Shown here one piece after another: positions 55,641 through 64,000 of a stretch of 64,000 bases of DNA. The stretch is from Lonicera japonica (Eukaryota > Streptophyta > Magnoliopsida > Dipsacales > Caprifoliaceae): assembly GCA_021464415.1 (NCBI GenBank), contig CM038466.1:29542833-29606832 (forward strand), in the 5' to 3' direction. A program made the position numbers and the translations under genes. The notes below the pieces were generated by a model. That model made no database searches and had not been told where the DNA came from. It was given only the letters and a program-made list of their open reading frames with translations. Within the stretch, counting starts at the first letter, position 1, and every line of letters starts with the position of its first letter.

Positions 55641-57213
55641 TGTAGACACCCGATCCGTGACCCCCGCAAGAACCCTAAATGACCTACGAGAACTACTGAT
55701 TTGGAGTCCGGGACCCACCCGAGCACCCGAAACTACCCCGAGGGGGTTTGTTGCGCGACAAACCTATTTTCATGAAGGATTGTCGCACGACATATCACAT
55801 TGTCGCGCGACAATCCTGCTATGTCGCGCGACAATCCCTCTCTGCACCCGACCAACCACTTTCTGACACATCACAGTGTCAGAACCCATCACTTCAGCCG
55901 TTTGTCGCGCGATATACAGGTATGTCGCGCGACAAACAGGCACAGTGAATTAGGAATGTCGCACGACAAACGGATATGTCGCGCGACACTTGCCTTTTCT
56001 GGGGAAATGTCGCGCGACAATCTTTCCCGAGCAGTATAAATAGGCCAACACCCCCAAGGGTTCACAGCAGCAACTTGAATCTGGAAATTCTGAGTTTTAG
56101 TCTAATTTCATTATCAAGCATTTTATATTATCGTCTTATCTCTGGAGAATTATCGGATCTATTCCCGACACTCGACGTGTCCCGTCTCTGGAATCGAATT
56201 CTCGAAAATATCTGAAGAAGGAAAAGATTATTATCGCCGGAAATCTCTCCGCTGGATTATATTTTCTTTCTTATTATTATTATTCTCGTCGGGAAGGTAA
56301 AGAAAGTCTCTTCTAGTATTTAAACATTAAATATCTGTGTACTTGTTTTATTTCCGTCGTTTTGTCCACGTTTTATTTGAATAACTTATTGCCAAGTTAC
56401 AAATAGTCTATCGTTTTCAAAACAAAAGGCCCTGATAAAACTATTTGTAAAACCAGAAGAGTAAGTACATTACTATCCGGATAAAATCCTGTTTTCAAAC
56501 CCGGACCGGTAAAACTTACTTAGGAAATTAAATACCCGATATATCCTATCTGTTTCATAGATTGTGATACGTCCGGTAAAACTCCCCTCAAGAGTTCCAA
56601 TTCCATATCGAAATTAGTTCCATCATAAGATCCGCACTTTTACAAAACTCGAGAAAACCGTCATTATCCGAGAAATAATACGGGAAACTCCATTTCTAAA
56701 GAAAACAACTCTTGTCACTTGTATTTGCATTTGGTCAAAACGAAACATCGGATCTTGGAACACAAAGGTTTTCTAGAAAGTCCCTAGGCTGTTTTTCCCA
56801 GAAATTAGGGTTTTCGCTCAGAAAGTAGTAGGCTATGAGTAAAAGCATCCAAGTTTTTCAACATAGAATAAACATATAAAGACCACTAGAGACCGAAAGG
56901 GCGGAATGGGTGCTTAACACCTTCCCAAACCGTAATATAGTTTTCGAACCCTATAGAATCCTGGTTTCGTAGACAAACGTGTAAAGAAAGGCTTAAAACC
57001 TTTCCTCTTAGACAACCATTTTGTACGTTTTCCCGTAAAACGTACTGGCGACTCTGAACAAACCCCTTTGCATCTAGAAATAGAACATAGGGACACATGA
57101 TATGAATCAAAAGAGACACTCCAGCAAATGGAACGAAGGAATCTGTTCTATCGTTTCAGACGCCCAACCGAACGGGGACGAGACCCGGGGGGTCGCATTT
57201 GCGGATTCTCACA
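55641..57213 (+). repeat. 3' LTR of the Tat element (1573 bp)
   Basis: Same layout as the 5' LTR, including nine palindromes (first at 55748) and TATAAATA at 56035-56042. Ends ...GATTCTCACA, followed by CCGTC. Confidence 0.97.
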
Positions 57214-57957
57214 CCGTCCCTAACATTGAATAACGAATGAAGACTTTGAAAAAGCACACATTGGTAATTGCCAAGATGTTGAACTAAGGTAGCAGCTTTG
57301 TATGGGATGATCTTAAGTGCCTAGTGAAATCAAAAATGGATGTCTTTGAGACATGTCAAGTAGATACATTACTCTTGCCATTTATGTTTTAGCACTTACT
57401 TTTTTATTCTTCTTCTTTTTAATTTTTTTTAAATTTGTTATCTTTTATTTAAAATAACATTTCAATTTTTGATATAGTCTCACAACGATGCAAATGGGCT
57501 AAGAAACAAGCCCTTATCACACTGCAATGTCTTTATTGAAATATATGGGAAGGATCGAGCAAGCTATTGACCCACAAGAAGAGGAATATGTGATTTATGC
57601 AAATTTCCATTCCGTTAATGATGATAAAATACTACGAAATGAAGGTCTTGATGGAATTGAAGTTTCTAGCACCCAAGAGCACCATACTCTGTCAACAAAT
57701 TGAGCAAAGGGAACTAAACGTAAACGGGTAATCGATGGGTTGAAGCAAATTAATTTAGGAGACATGACATCCTCTTTTAGTCATCTTTTAAAAAGTTTAT
57801 TGAATGCACTAATGCCAATGTGGATATGTTGGCAAATGGGATGATGTCATCAAGGCGGCTAATATCATTATTGGTGATGGTCCTAAGTGTAACTTGTTAC
57901 TTGCCCTTAAGCCATCTTTAAAAGTTACTTGGGTTCTTAAGCTTATTGGTAAGCTCC
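57214..57957 (+). pseudogene. Myb/SANT-like DNA-binding protein, 3' part
   Basis: Continues the frame broken at 38743: AVPNIE, stop, RMKTLKKHTLVIAKMLN, stop, GSSFVWDDLKCLVKSKMDVF, matching the PHIESRIKTLKK and GFGWD region of Myb_DNA-bind_3 proteins. A T-rich intron-like stretch (about 57376-57476, ending GATATAG) is followed by GLRNKPLSHCNVFIEIYGKD and RAS, the usual FRNKxFPxYDxLxxIFGKDRA block. A basic/acidic tail follows with stops (GTKRKRVIDGLKQINL) and a C-terminal part to about 57957. It is a pseudogene both from point lesions and from the retrotransposon. Confidence 0.8.
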
Positions 57958-58459
57958 CATGAACCAAATTATATGTGATTAGCTTATTTGTTATATTTTG
58001 AGCACTTATGAGTGCTAATAATATATACCTATTATGTTTATGAATGTTATATTTGTAATATTGTTTTTTGAGTACGAGTGTTGTTAAACTTGTTGGTTAT
58101 ATTTTGCATTTGAACACAAGTGGTGCTGAACTTGTTGGTTATATTATGTATGTATGTATTTTATGAGCTTAAATCTAATTTTATGTTATCTTTGTAAGGT
58201 TTATTGTATATTGGCTATATTCTTTCGATAAAAACACATTTAAGTTGTAAGTTTGTTGAGTCAATTAAGTTCAAAATTGAAGACTACAAGTGACAAGTTA
58301 CTAAGAACCATACATTAAATATTTCACTTTTGGTAAGCTTGGTAAGAATTTTGGTTTTTGATTTTAGGTGGTGATAAAAATTCAAATGATTTAAACCAAA
58401 GTTTTTGATTAAATGAAAATTAAAATTTTATAATTGTTAAATGTTTTGGTTTAAAATTT
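57958..58459. other. No gene recognised
   Basis: AT-rich downstream flank of the Myb pseudogene. Confidence 0.4.
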
Positions 58460-59330
58460 TTCATGGAAAGCAAGGTGGATCGGTACATATTTCCCTTGGT
58501 GGACCGGTCCAATAATAATATTTGATTTTAGTGGAATTTGAATCCCAGCATAGGTGGACCGGTACATAATTTCTTCATTGGACCGGTCTGGCTTTTGTTG
58601 GTGGACCAGTACACATTTTGCTAACGTGGACTGATTCGGCCGTCTTTTCTGGCCAAAAATTTATTGCATTTTTTTTTATTTAAGTAAGTTATCTAATTCA
58701 AATAAGAGTCTAACTTTATTTTTTCTTATAAATAAACTCTTATGGCCAGAGATCAATTAATGCTATTTTAGAATCAATTACTTAACTTTTCAAAGAGCAA
58801 CTTCGCATCACACCACCTAAGGTTTAACTAAATTTCATGCCAAATTAATTGTTATTCTTTAAAGAACAATAAGTTCCAAACCCGTTATTAAAATGCGAGG
58901 CTGTCAAGAAGATGGATAGAGTCTGAGGCATGTGATACATTGTGTTTCAAATCGAGTGATTTGAAGAGGAAAGTGCTGCTGGACTAGAGGTGACATTTAG
59001 AAGTTATTCTTGAGTGATTCAAGACTATACATCTATGTTGGTTAGTGATTAATCGAATTTGTACCTCTTGTGTTTATTATTGTCGAATTTGTTTTTGAGG
59101 ATTAGTCTTGCACTATAAGAATACCTCGTTAATTTTGATGTTAATTATATGTCTGATTGATTGAATTTATTGATACATGCTAGACAAGATTAAACATATT
59201 TTCCATAATTAAAATTAGTACACAATTAAGATTTATTTTTTGCTATAATCACAAAAGGATTTTTGGCTAATAATTAGAGAATAACTTACTTAGGTTTAAT
59301 TACTCTGCATTCGTAATTTTTAATCTTTTG
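58460..59330 (+). mobile_element. LTR fragment (ACCGGT-repeat family), plus orientation
   Basis: Relative of the minus-strand segment at 1190-2160. Five GTGGACCGGTACAT-like motifs (58474-58615) precede TTATAAATAAACTC at about 58725 and the conserved GGATTAGTCTTGCACTA (59099) and ATTAAACATATTTTCC (59193) blocks. Ends not resolved. Confidence 0.6.
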
Positions 59331-59928
59331 CCACTGTGCTAATTGGGTTTGTTGGTTTCCTTCATGCGTATGGAAAATGATTTATTGCTTTCATTATGCA
59401 TGTAAGCTCCCCATGAATTATTTTTTGGATGGAGATAATGAGCTCGTTGGTTACTGTTTTAACAATAAATAATTTTGAAAAATTGATTTTTTTTTTCAAT
59501 GTGATAGTACTGCCAAACTTTAATAAGTACTTTGGATTTTATTTTTTTCAAATAAGTTTTTTTTTTCAAATTGGTTTTGTTCCTTTTCTTATTCCTACTT
59601 GAACCAAACATTGGAAAGTAATTCAGGATGTAATATATAGAGAATTATAGTTTCGACCAAACATTGGCAAGGAATCCAAAATACTAGGAAAAATGCTTTC
59701 TTAGAATCTAGGATACTGATTCTTTTCATAAAACTTGAACCAAACGAGCCTTCACAGTATTCTGGCATTACATTAAGAGTATTTATAAATAATACTAAGA
59801 GTATTTCATTAATGGTACTAAGGATTACACTAGGAGTACATATGAATTACATATATAAGACTATATGCGACTTAACTAAGAGTACGTATCTATGAATTAT
59901 AATGATAATACATATTGAATTACACTAA
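59331..59928. other. No gene recognised
   Basis: AT-rich spacer up to the TAA flank of a MITE. Contains short ACTAAGAGTAC-like repeats (59770-59890). Confidence 0.4.
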
Positions 59929-60397
59929 GGCCTCATTTGGTTCATAGAAGGGAAATCAATTCCCTTTTCTTTCCTATGGAGGTGGGAAACTAATGTTCCT
60001 GTCGGGTTTCTTTTCCCGTGTTTGGTAAAGTATGAAAAGTACTTAGGAAATAATATTTGATTTCCCTTCCGGTGTTTGGTTGGTATATGAAAGAAAAGTA
60101 AAAATATATCAATATTTCAATAATACCCTTGTATTTTAAAATAAAAACAAACATATGTGATTCAAATGCTAAATTTGGCAATAGCATATAGTGGTAGGGG
60201 TATTGTTGTTCAAAACTTTTGTAGTAAATGCTGAAAAATTAAAAAGAAAAATCAATCTCACGAGATCTGAGTGGAATAATTTTTTCCCTTACTTTCCTTT
60301 ATGTCAGGAAAGTATTTTCAGAGTTTGTATTTATCAAACAAAGGAAAGTAATGACTTTCCTTTCATGATTCCTAAAATCCGCAAACCAAATGATGCA
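59929..60397. mobile_element. Tourist-like MITE, family B
   Basis: 469 bp; left GGCCTCATTTGGTTCATAG, right the complement of CCGCAAACCAAATGATGCA; flanked by TAA (59926-59928 and 60398-60400). Interior related to 33131-33456, opposite orientation. A further Tourist-like end (GGGTGCATTTGGATAATGAG) starts at 60401 with no partner found. Confidence 0.8.
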
Positions 60398-60400
60398 TAA

Positions 60401-61830
60401 GGGTGCATTTGGATAATGAGATTGTAATTGATTTTGGAATTCATAAAGTTAGGATTTAAAAATCACATATATGAAATTACAATAATTTTAAATTTTGTGT
60501 TTGGTAACTAATATAGAAATTTGATTTCTAATCCGAATATTTATCTGCTAAAAATTATATTTCATTAACGCGTTATATTTATTTTTAATATAGCTTAGAT
60601 ACTATAAATTTAATTTTACCATACCTTAAATGTTATAAATAATAGTAAAAAATTCTTGTATCTAAAATTACCATCACTTATTATTATATTTTAAAATAAT
60701 AATTAATACAATATGAGAAAAATAATCCAAATTAAGTGAATTTAGAAGGAAAGCAGTCGCATACGCGCGGGCCACATAGCCAAGCCTTCCACCGACGAAA
60801 TCCCCACATAGGCCAGCCCACGTGTCAGCAAGCTTAAATATATAGCCCATTCGGTAGCTTTTTCAAAAAATATAAAAATTTAACGATTGAAAATACACAT
60901 ATTATAATATATAATTAATTCTACATCGTTAAATAAGTTTTATACACATATTAAGATATTACATTAAAGTTAAAACATTTATACTAATAATATACACACA
61001 ATAAATTATTATACAACAATAAATTTGTTTACATTAAAAACGCCATAACTTAAAATAAAACATTTAAAATTTAATATTTAAAATATACTAATCAAGATCA
61101 ATTAAATAAGATCTATAATTACTATAGAGTTATGTAAAAAAAAATCAATAAAAATTATAGAGTAAAATTTACGGTCATTTTAGTATGTCATTTTTAAGAG
61201 TTTTAATGGTACATTAGTCCAATTTTTGGACTATTTTGAAATTATCCTAACAAATGTAGTTGGATTTTTCATATATAGCTTGAGTTTAATTTGTTAAAAA
61301 ATTATTTTGTCTCAAAATAACATAAAAATATGATTAAATTTTTTTTTTAAAAATTTAAAAAAAGCCGGTTTAATCAAGTCTACTTTAATCACGAAGATAC
61401 ATTGAATTTACATTTCAATTGTTCAAAACGTTACAGTAAATTAAACAATTGACTCAAAATAAATTGATTAATATTTATCGATTTAAATTTATCACCTATT
61501 ATTTTTTTTATTTTATTATTAAATTTTTTTTATTTTATTATCCGGCAATGATATACCTTAATATAAGTATCTAAGCGTGCTTACAAATTGAAGAGCATGT
61601 GGGGTGAACCTGCACACAAATAGAAAAGCATCTTTTTGTAAAATCTAAGCACGTGAGAAATCATAAGAGTTTTGTTTTCCAACGTAAATGTTTGAAGATG
61701 GAGAGAGTTGGAGATGTTAATTATATTTTGTGTTTCAATGCAAATGTTTAAAGATGAAGGGAGTAGGAGATTTTAATTATATTTTGATTTATTATTATTA
61801 TTATATATAATCAAGGGGCAATTAAAAAAA
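60401..61830. other. No gene recognised
   Basis: AT-rich apart from a GC-rich patch at 60752-60860 with a CACGTG G-box and a TATATAG box. No reading frame follows it. Confidence 0.4.
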
Positions 61831-62492
61831 AGGGCTTATTAGAGAAAGATTTTCACACTAAGGCCAAGAAATAATTTTTTTTTAAATAAAGGGCCTATTT
61901 TTTATTTTATTGATAATATGACATGTGTCTTTTTTTTCATTATAAAATGACATCACAACCCTTAAAATAAACTAAAACAATATCAATATGCATTAAAATA
62001 TGGACTGCAATATGAACTTTGCAGTCTATATTTCACTGCAACATGAACTTTGCAGTCTATATTTCACTGCAACATGAACTTTGCAGTCCATATTTCACTG
62101 CAATGTGAACTTTGAAGTCGATATTTTTAGTGCAAAGTTCATATTGCAGTCCATATTTTACTGCAATGTGAACTTTGCAGTCCATATTTTTAGTGCAAAG
62201 TTCATATTGCAGTACATATTTCACTGCAATATGAACTTTGCAGTTCATATTTCACTGCAATATGGACTTTGCAGTCCATATTTTTTGTGAAAATTTCATA
62301 AAAAGGGGTAATTTAGGTAATACATAACATGTTTTTATTAATTAAATGATATTTAAATTTATTCAAATACATTCATTTAAAATATAAAACAAAATAGGTC
62401 TCTTACACTAATTATCAATTAAAAATAGGCCCTTCATTCAAAAAAATATTATTCATTGGATTTTTGGTAAAAATCAATGTATAATAAGCCCT
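61831..62492. mobile_element. TIR element carrying an internal 31-bp repeat array
   Basis: Inverted ends of roughly 90 bp: AGGGCTTATTAGAGAAAGAT at the left, the complement of ATGTATAATAAGCCCT at the right, with AAAGGGCCTATTTTT further in on both sides. No transposase. Target duplication not resolved. Confidence 0.7.
61997..62283. repeat. 31-bp direct and inverted repeat array
   Basis: Units of ACTGCAAxATGAACTTTGCAGT plus xATATTTC, period about 31 bp, with two units inverted (AGTGCAAAGTTCATATTGCAG). Each unit is itself near-palindromic at ACTGCAA...TTGCAGT. Confidence 0.9.
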
Positions 62493-62850
62493 TCTACCTA
62501 ATTTATGGTATAATCAAAAAGTAATTTTGTAATTATAAAGTTGTGCCAGATTTTAGTTTTTTTATATATTTTAATGATTTTTTATTTTATTAATTTTTTT
62601 TACATTACGTTGAGTATTGAAATTCAATTCTTGGTGCCAGCTATTATGTACGCACAAAGTTCCAGATTGAAGGGGTGCAGCGGGTTATGGAGCGCTAGGG
62701 TACAAAAGTTTTTTTAGTGGGGTGACTGTGTTAGTGATGATTCCGTGTCTTGTGATGATAATTTTTTTTTTGTCACCACGCAAATCATAAACATGCCGAC
62801 AAATCGAAAAGCATGTGGGAGAGATTCTGCACACAAATTGAAAAACAGTT
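62493..62850. other. No gene recognised
   Basis: AT-rich spacer. Confidence 0.4.
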
Positions 62851-63554
62851 TTTTTTTTATATTAAAAAGATCCGTTTCTCTTCCTTCTCTTGATAAATTT
62901 TTTCTCAGCAGCTTGGGATTTTTGAGAGCAGAGTGTCTTAGAATTTGTCGAGCGAAGCAATTTTTTGAAAAAAATTCTTCTTGTTCGACGTGCACCCAAG
63001 AGCCGTGTAAGTTTATTGGAGCAGATTTATTTTATGCAATTGATTTCTTCGAGGAGAGATCTCGCACCTGGAGAAACCCTAGGGTTTGCGGTTCAGTGTA
63101 AGTATTTGGCTTTCTAATTCTTCATGTTTCCGTTTCTAAGTGTATTCCAAAATTTTCTAATTTGTTGATGTATTGATTGGTTTATTGCACTTTGAATCCG
63201 AGAATCAAAACACTAAGGCTCTGTTTGGTTTGATTGCACCGTAGAAAAGGAAAATAAATTTAGTTAACTTTGGTGAGAAGATGAAAAATAAGTTCAGTAA
63301 TAGGTAATGTCCTCTTGATTTTTAAGTATTTTCATGAATTTTTTTTTTGCTGAGTGGTCAGTAAAATTTTTTCAAAGAAAGATGAAGCATATCTACACAT
63401 AAAATGAATAACATTTTTTACTTTATTTTCTATTTTTTCACACAAACTAATTAAATTTATTTTTCTTTTTCATATTTACAATCAAATGGAGCCTAAAAAG
63501 CCCCAAACGAACTGGATCTAACACTTAGACGTTTTAAAATTGATTTTGTTTCAG
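62851..63554 (+). other. Possible untranslated leader exon and intron of an unidentified gene
   Basis: A CT/GA-rich stretch containing an AAACCCTAGG telo-box motif (63074) runs to a possible donor GT|AAGTATT at 63098, and TTTGTTTCAG gives a possible acceptor at 63554. A family-A MITE lies in the intron-like part. No convincing coding sequence follows, because the downstream sequence is the minus-strand ankyrin paralogue. Confidence 0.2.
63217..63493. mobile_element. Tourist-like MITE, family A
   Basis: 277 bp; left GGCTCTGTTTGGTTTGATTG, right the complement of CAATCAAATGGAGCC; flanked by TAA (63214-63216 and 63494-63496). Interior related to 30122-30432. Confidence 0.8.
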
Positions 63555-63639
63555 ATTCCTCTCCATTGAATTTAGAGATTCGATTCATTGATGGTGAAGG
63601 CAAAGCTGAGGTCTGCGGCTGGAGCTCTGTACATGCTGG

Positions 63640-64000
63640 CCCTAAATCAGACTCAGATGTTATTATTGACGATCCCTGAGTTAAAGCCCGAGTTGCCTCA
63701 ACAAGTTTGAATCTCTCATCTTTTTGAGCAACCTGGTGTAATGGTTGGTGTCTCCACCCACGTTGGAGACGGTGCAAGTAAGAGTAAGTGACTTTTCTTT
63801 CAATCTTGGAACCTTCATCGGTTAATGAATTGGAGTACTTCAAAGTTTGGTTCAAACATAACCTGCTTATCAGCAGCACGATTATGCACATGGAAGAGAC
63901 AAAAGTGAAAGGAGTTAATTTTTGAAAACACAGCATACTTAGCTGGTAAAAGCCATGACCGAGGTACCAATTGGTGCAATAAGGTCACCAAGAGGGTCCG
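63640..64000 (-). pseudogene. Ankyrin/PGG gene paralogue, 3' fragment, runs off the window
   Basis: Minus-strand counterpart of the 3' part of the gene at 18474-19266. It has the block GDLIAPIGTSVMAFT (the first gene has a 4-nt deletion here), a diverged transmembrane segment (PFTFVSSMCIIVLLI) and NHYTRLLKKMRDSNLLRQLG. Stops (after AFTS; after LGL) and frame changes separate these blocks, so it is also a pseudogene. The ankyrin repeats and PGG core should lie beyond 64000. Confidence 0.75.

Larger units (their letters stand above)
38744..57213 (+). mobile_element. Tat-lineage Ty3/gypsy LTR retrotransposon with antisense PMD cargo
   Basis: An 18,470-bp element flanked by perfect CCGTC duplications (38739-38743 and 57214-57218). 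Layout: 5' LTR 38744-40310; primer site 40312; gag from 41060; protease, RT, RNase H, second RNase H and integrase to 47913 (+); then PMD ORF A (-) 48293-49396, five-exon PMD gene B (-) 49847-54083, hairpin-rich repeats 55130-55520, polypurine tract about 55632-55638 and 3' LTR 55641-57213. Two RNase H domains between RT and integrase mark the Tat clade. Extra ORFs, some antisense, near the 3' end are known from Tat-type elements. In the first 480 bp of the two LTRs I count about ten differences, so insertion is fairly recent. gag-pol is broken, so this copy is non-autonomous. Confidence 0.97.

Noticed and set aside
60752..60860. GC-rich patch with G-box and TATA motif as a gene promoter
   Set aside because: No coding frame or leader follows within the next kilobase.
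63591..63710. Plus-strand start (MVKAKLRSAAG) after a possible splice acceptor
   Set aside because: Only about 39 codons, and the sequence overlaps the antisense ankyrin/PGG paralogue fragment.
63700..63780. tRNA or SINE-like sequence (TGGTGTAATGGTTGG)
   Set aside because: No B box or cloverleaf; the segment is explained as the antisense ankyrin/PGG paralogue.

Overview
This is an AT-rich stretch of a eudicot-type plant nuclear genome (species not determinable from the sequence). The evidence is GT-AG introns, plant LTR retrotransposons with tRNA primer sites, Tourist-like and Mutator-like MITEs, trinucleotide microsatellites, and an ankyrin/PGG membrane-protein gene. No tRNA, rRNA, CRISPR or bacterial-type gene was seen. 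A 100-N assembly gap lies at 6412-6511. All coordinates and motifs were read by eye; no alignment or database search was run.

Left part (1-9 kb): fragments of several LTR retrotransposons, mostly on the minus strand, then a compact complete non-autonomous element (7035-8981) with identical-length 246-bp LTRs, a Met-type primer site, a polypurine tract and a perfect TTTAG duplication. Middle (14-19.3 kb): a two-exon ankyrin-repeat/PGG gene, probably a pseudogene (two frameshifts), with a 4-kb intron full of repeats and fold-back elements. A decayed paralogue of its 3' end lies on the minus strand at the right edge (63.6-64 kb). From 21 to 35 kb there is no convincing gene: MITEs, a Mutator-like hairpin element (21276-21679), and a three-copy 0.7-kb tandem repeat (25058-29625) invaded by a solo LTR that itself carries a second solo LTR. 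At 35.3-37.1 kb there is a probable endogenous pararetrovirus remnant.

The centrepiece (38744-57213) is an 18.5-kb Ty3/gypsy element of the Tat lineage (dual RNase H), with about 1.57-kb LTRs, TSD CCGTC, and an 18/18 primer site for tRNA-Arg(ACG). It sits inside the Myb/SANT-like gene of a dead PIF/Harbinger transposon (transposase remnant 37983-38381). Its gag-pol (+) is broken many times. Downstream, on the opposite strand, it carries two cargo transcription units of the plant mobile domain (PMD) family: an intact single-exon ORF (48293-49396) and a five-exon gene (49847-54083; all introns phase 0, one premature stop) whose first intron holds a 69-bp minisatellite.

The most notable signal is a 12-bp palindrome, TGTCGCGCGACA. 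It is repeated nine times upstream of the LTR TATA box, three times upstream of the TATA box of the five-exon gene, twice upstream of the TATA box of the single-exon gene, and six times in the related solo LTR at 26.9 kb. Copies are commonly spaced 20-21 or 30-34 bp apart. This looks like one regulatory module shared by sense and antisense promoters of the same element.

Right part (57.2-64 kb): the rest of the Myb/SANT pseudogene, an LTR fragment related to the one at 1-2 kb, Tourist-like MITEs, a TIR element carrying a 31-bp direct/inverted repeat array, and the ankyrin/PGG pseudogene fragment.
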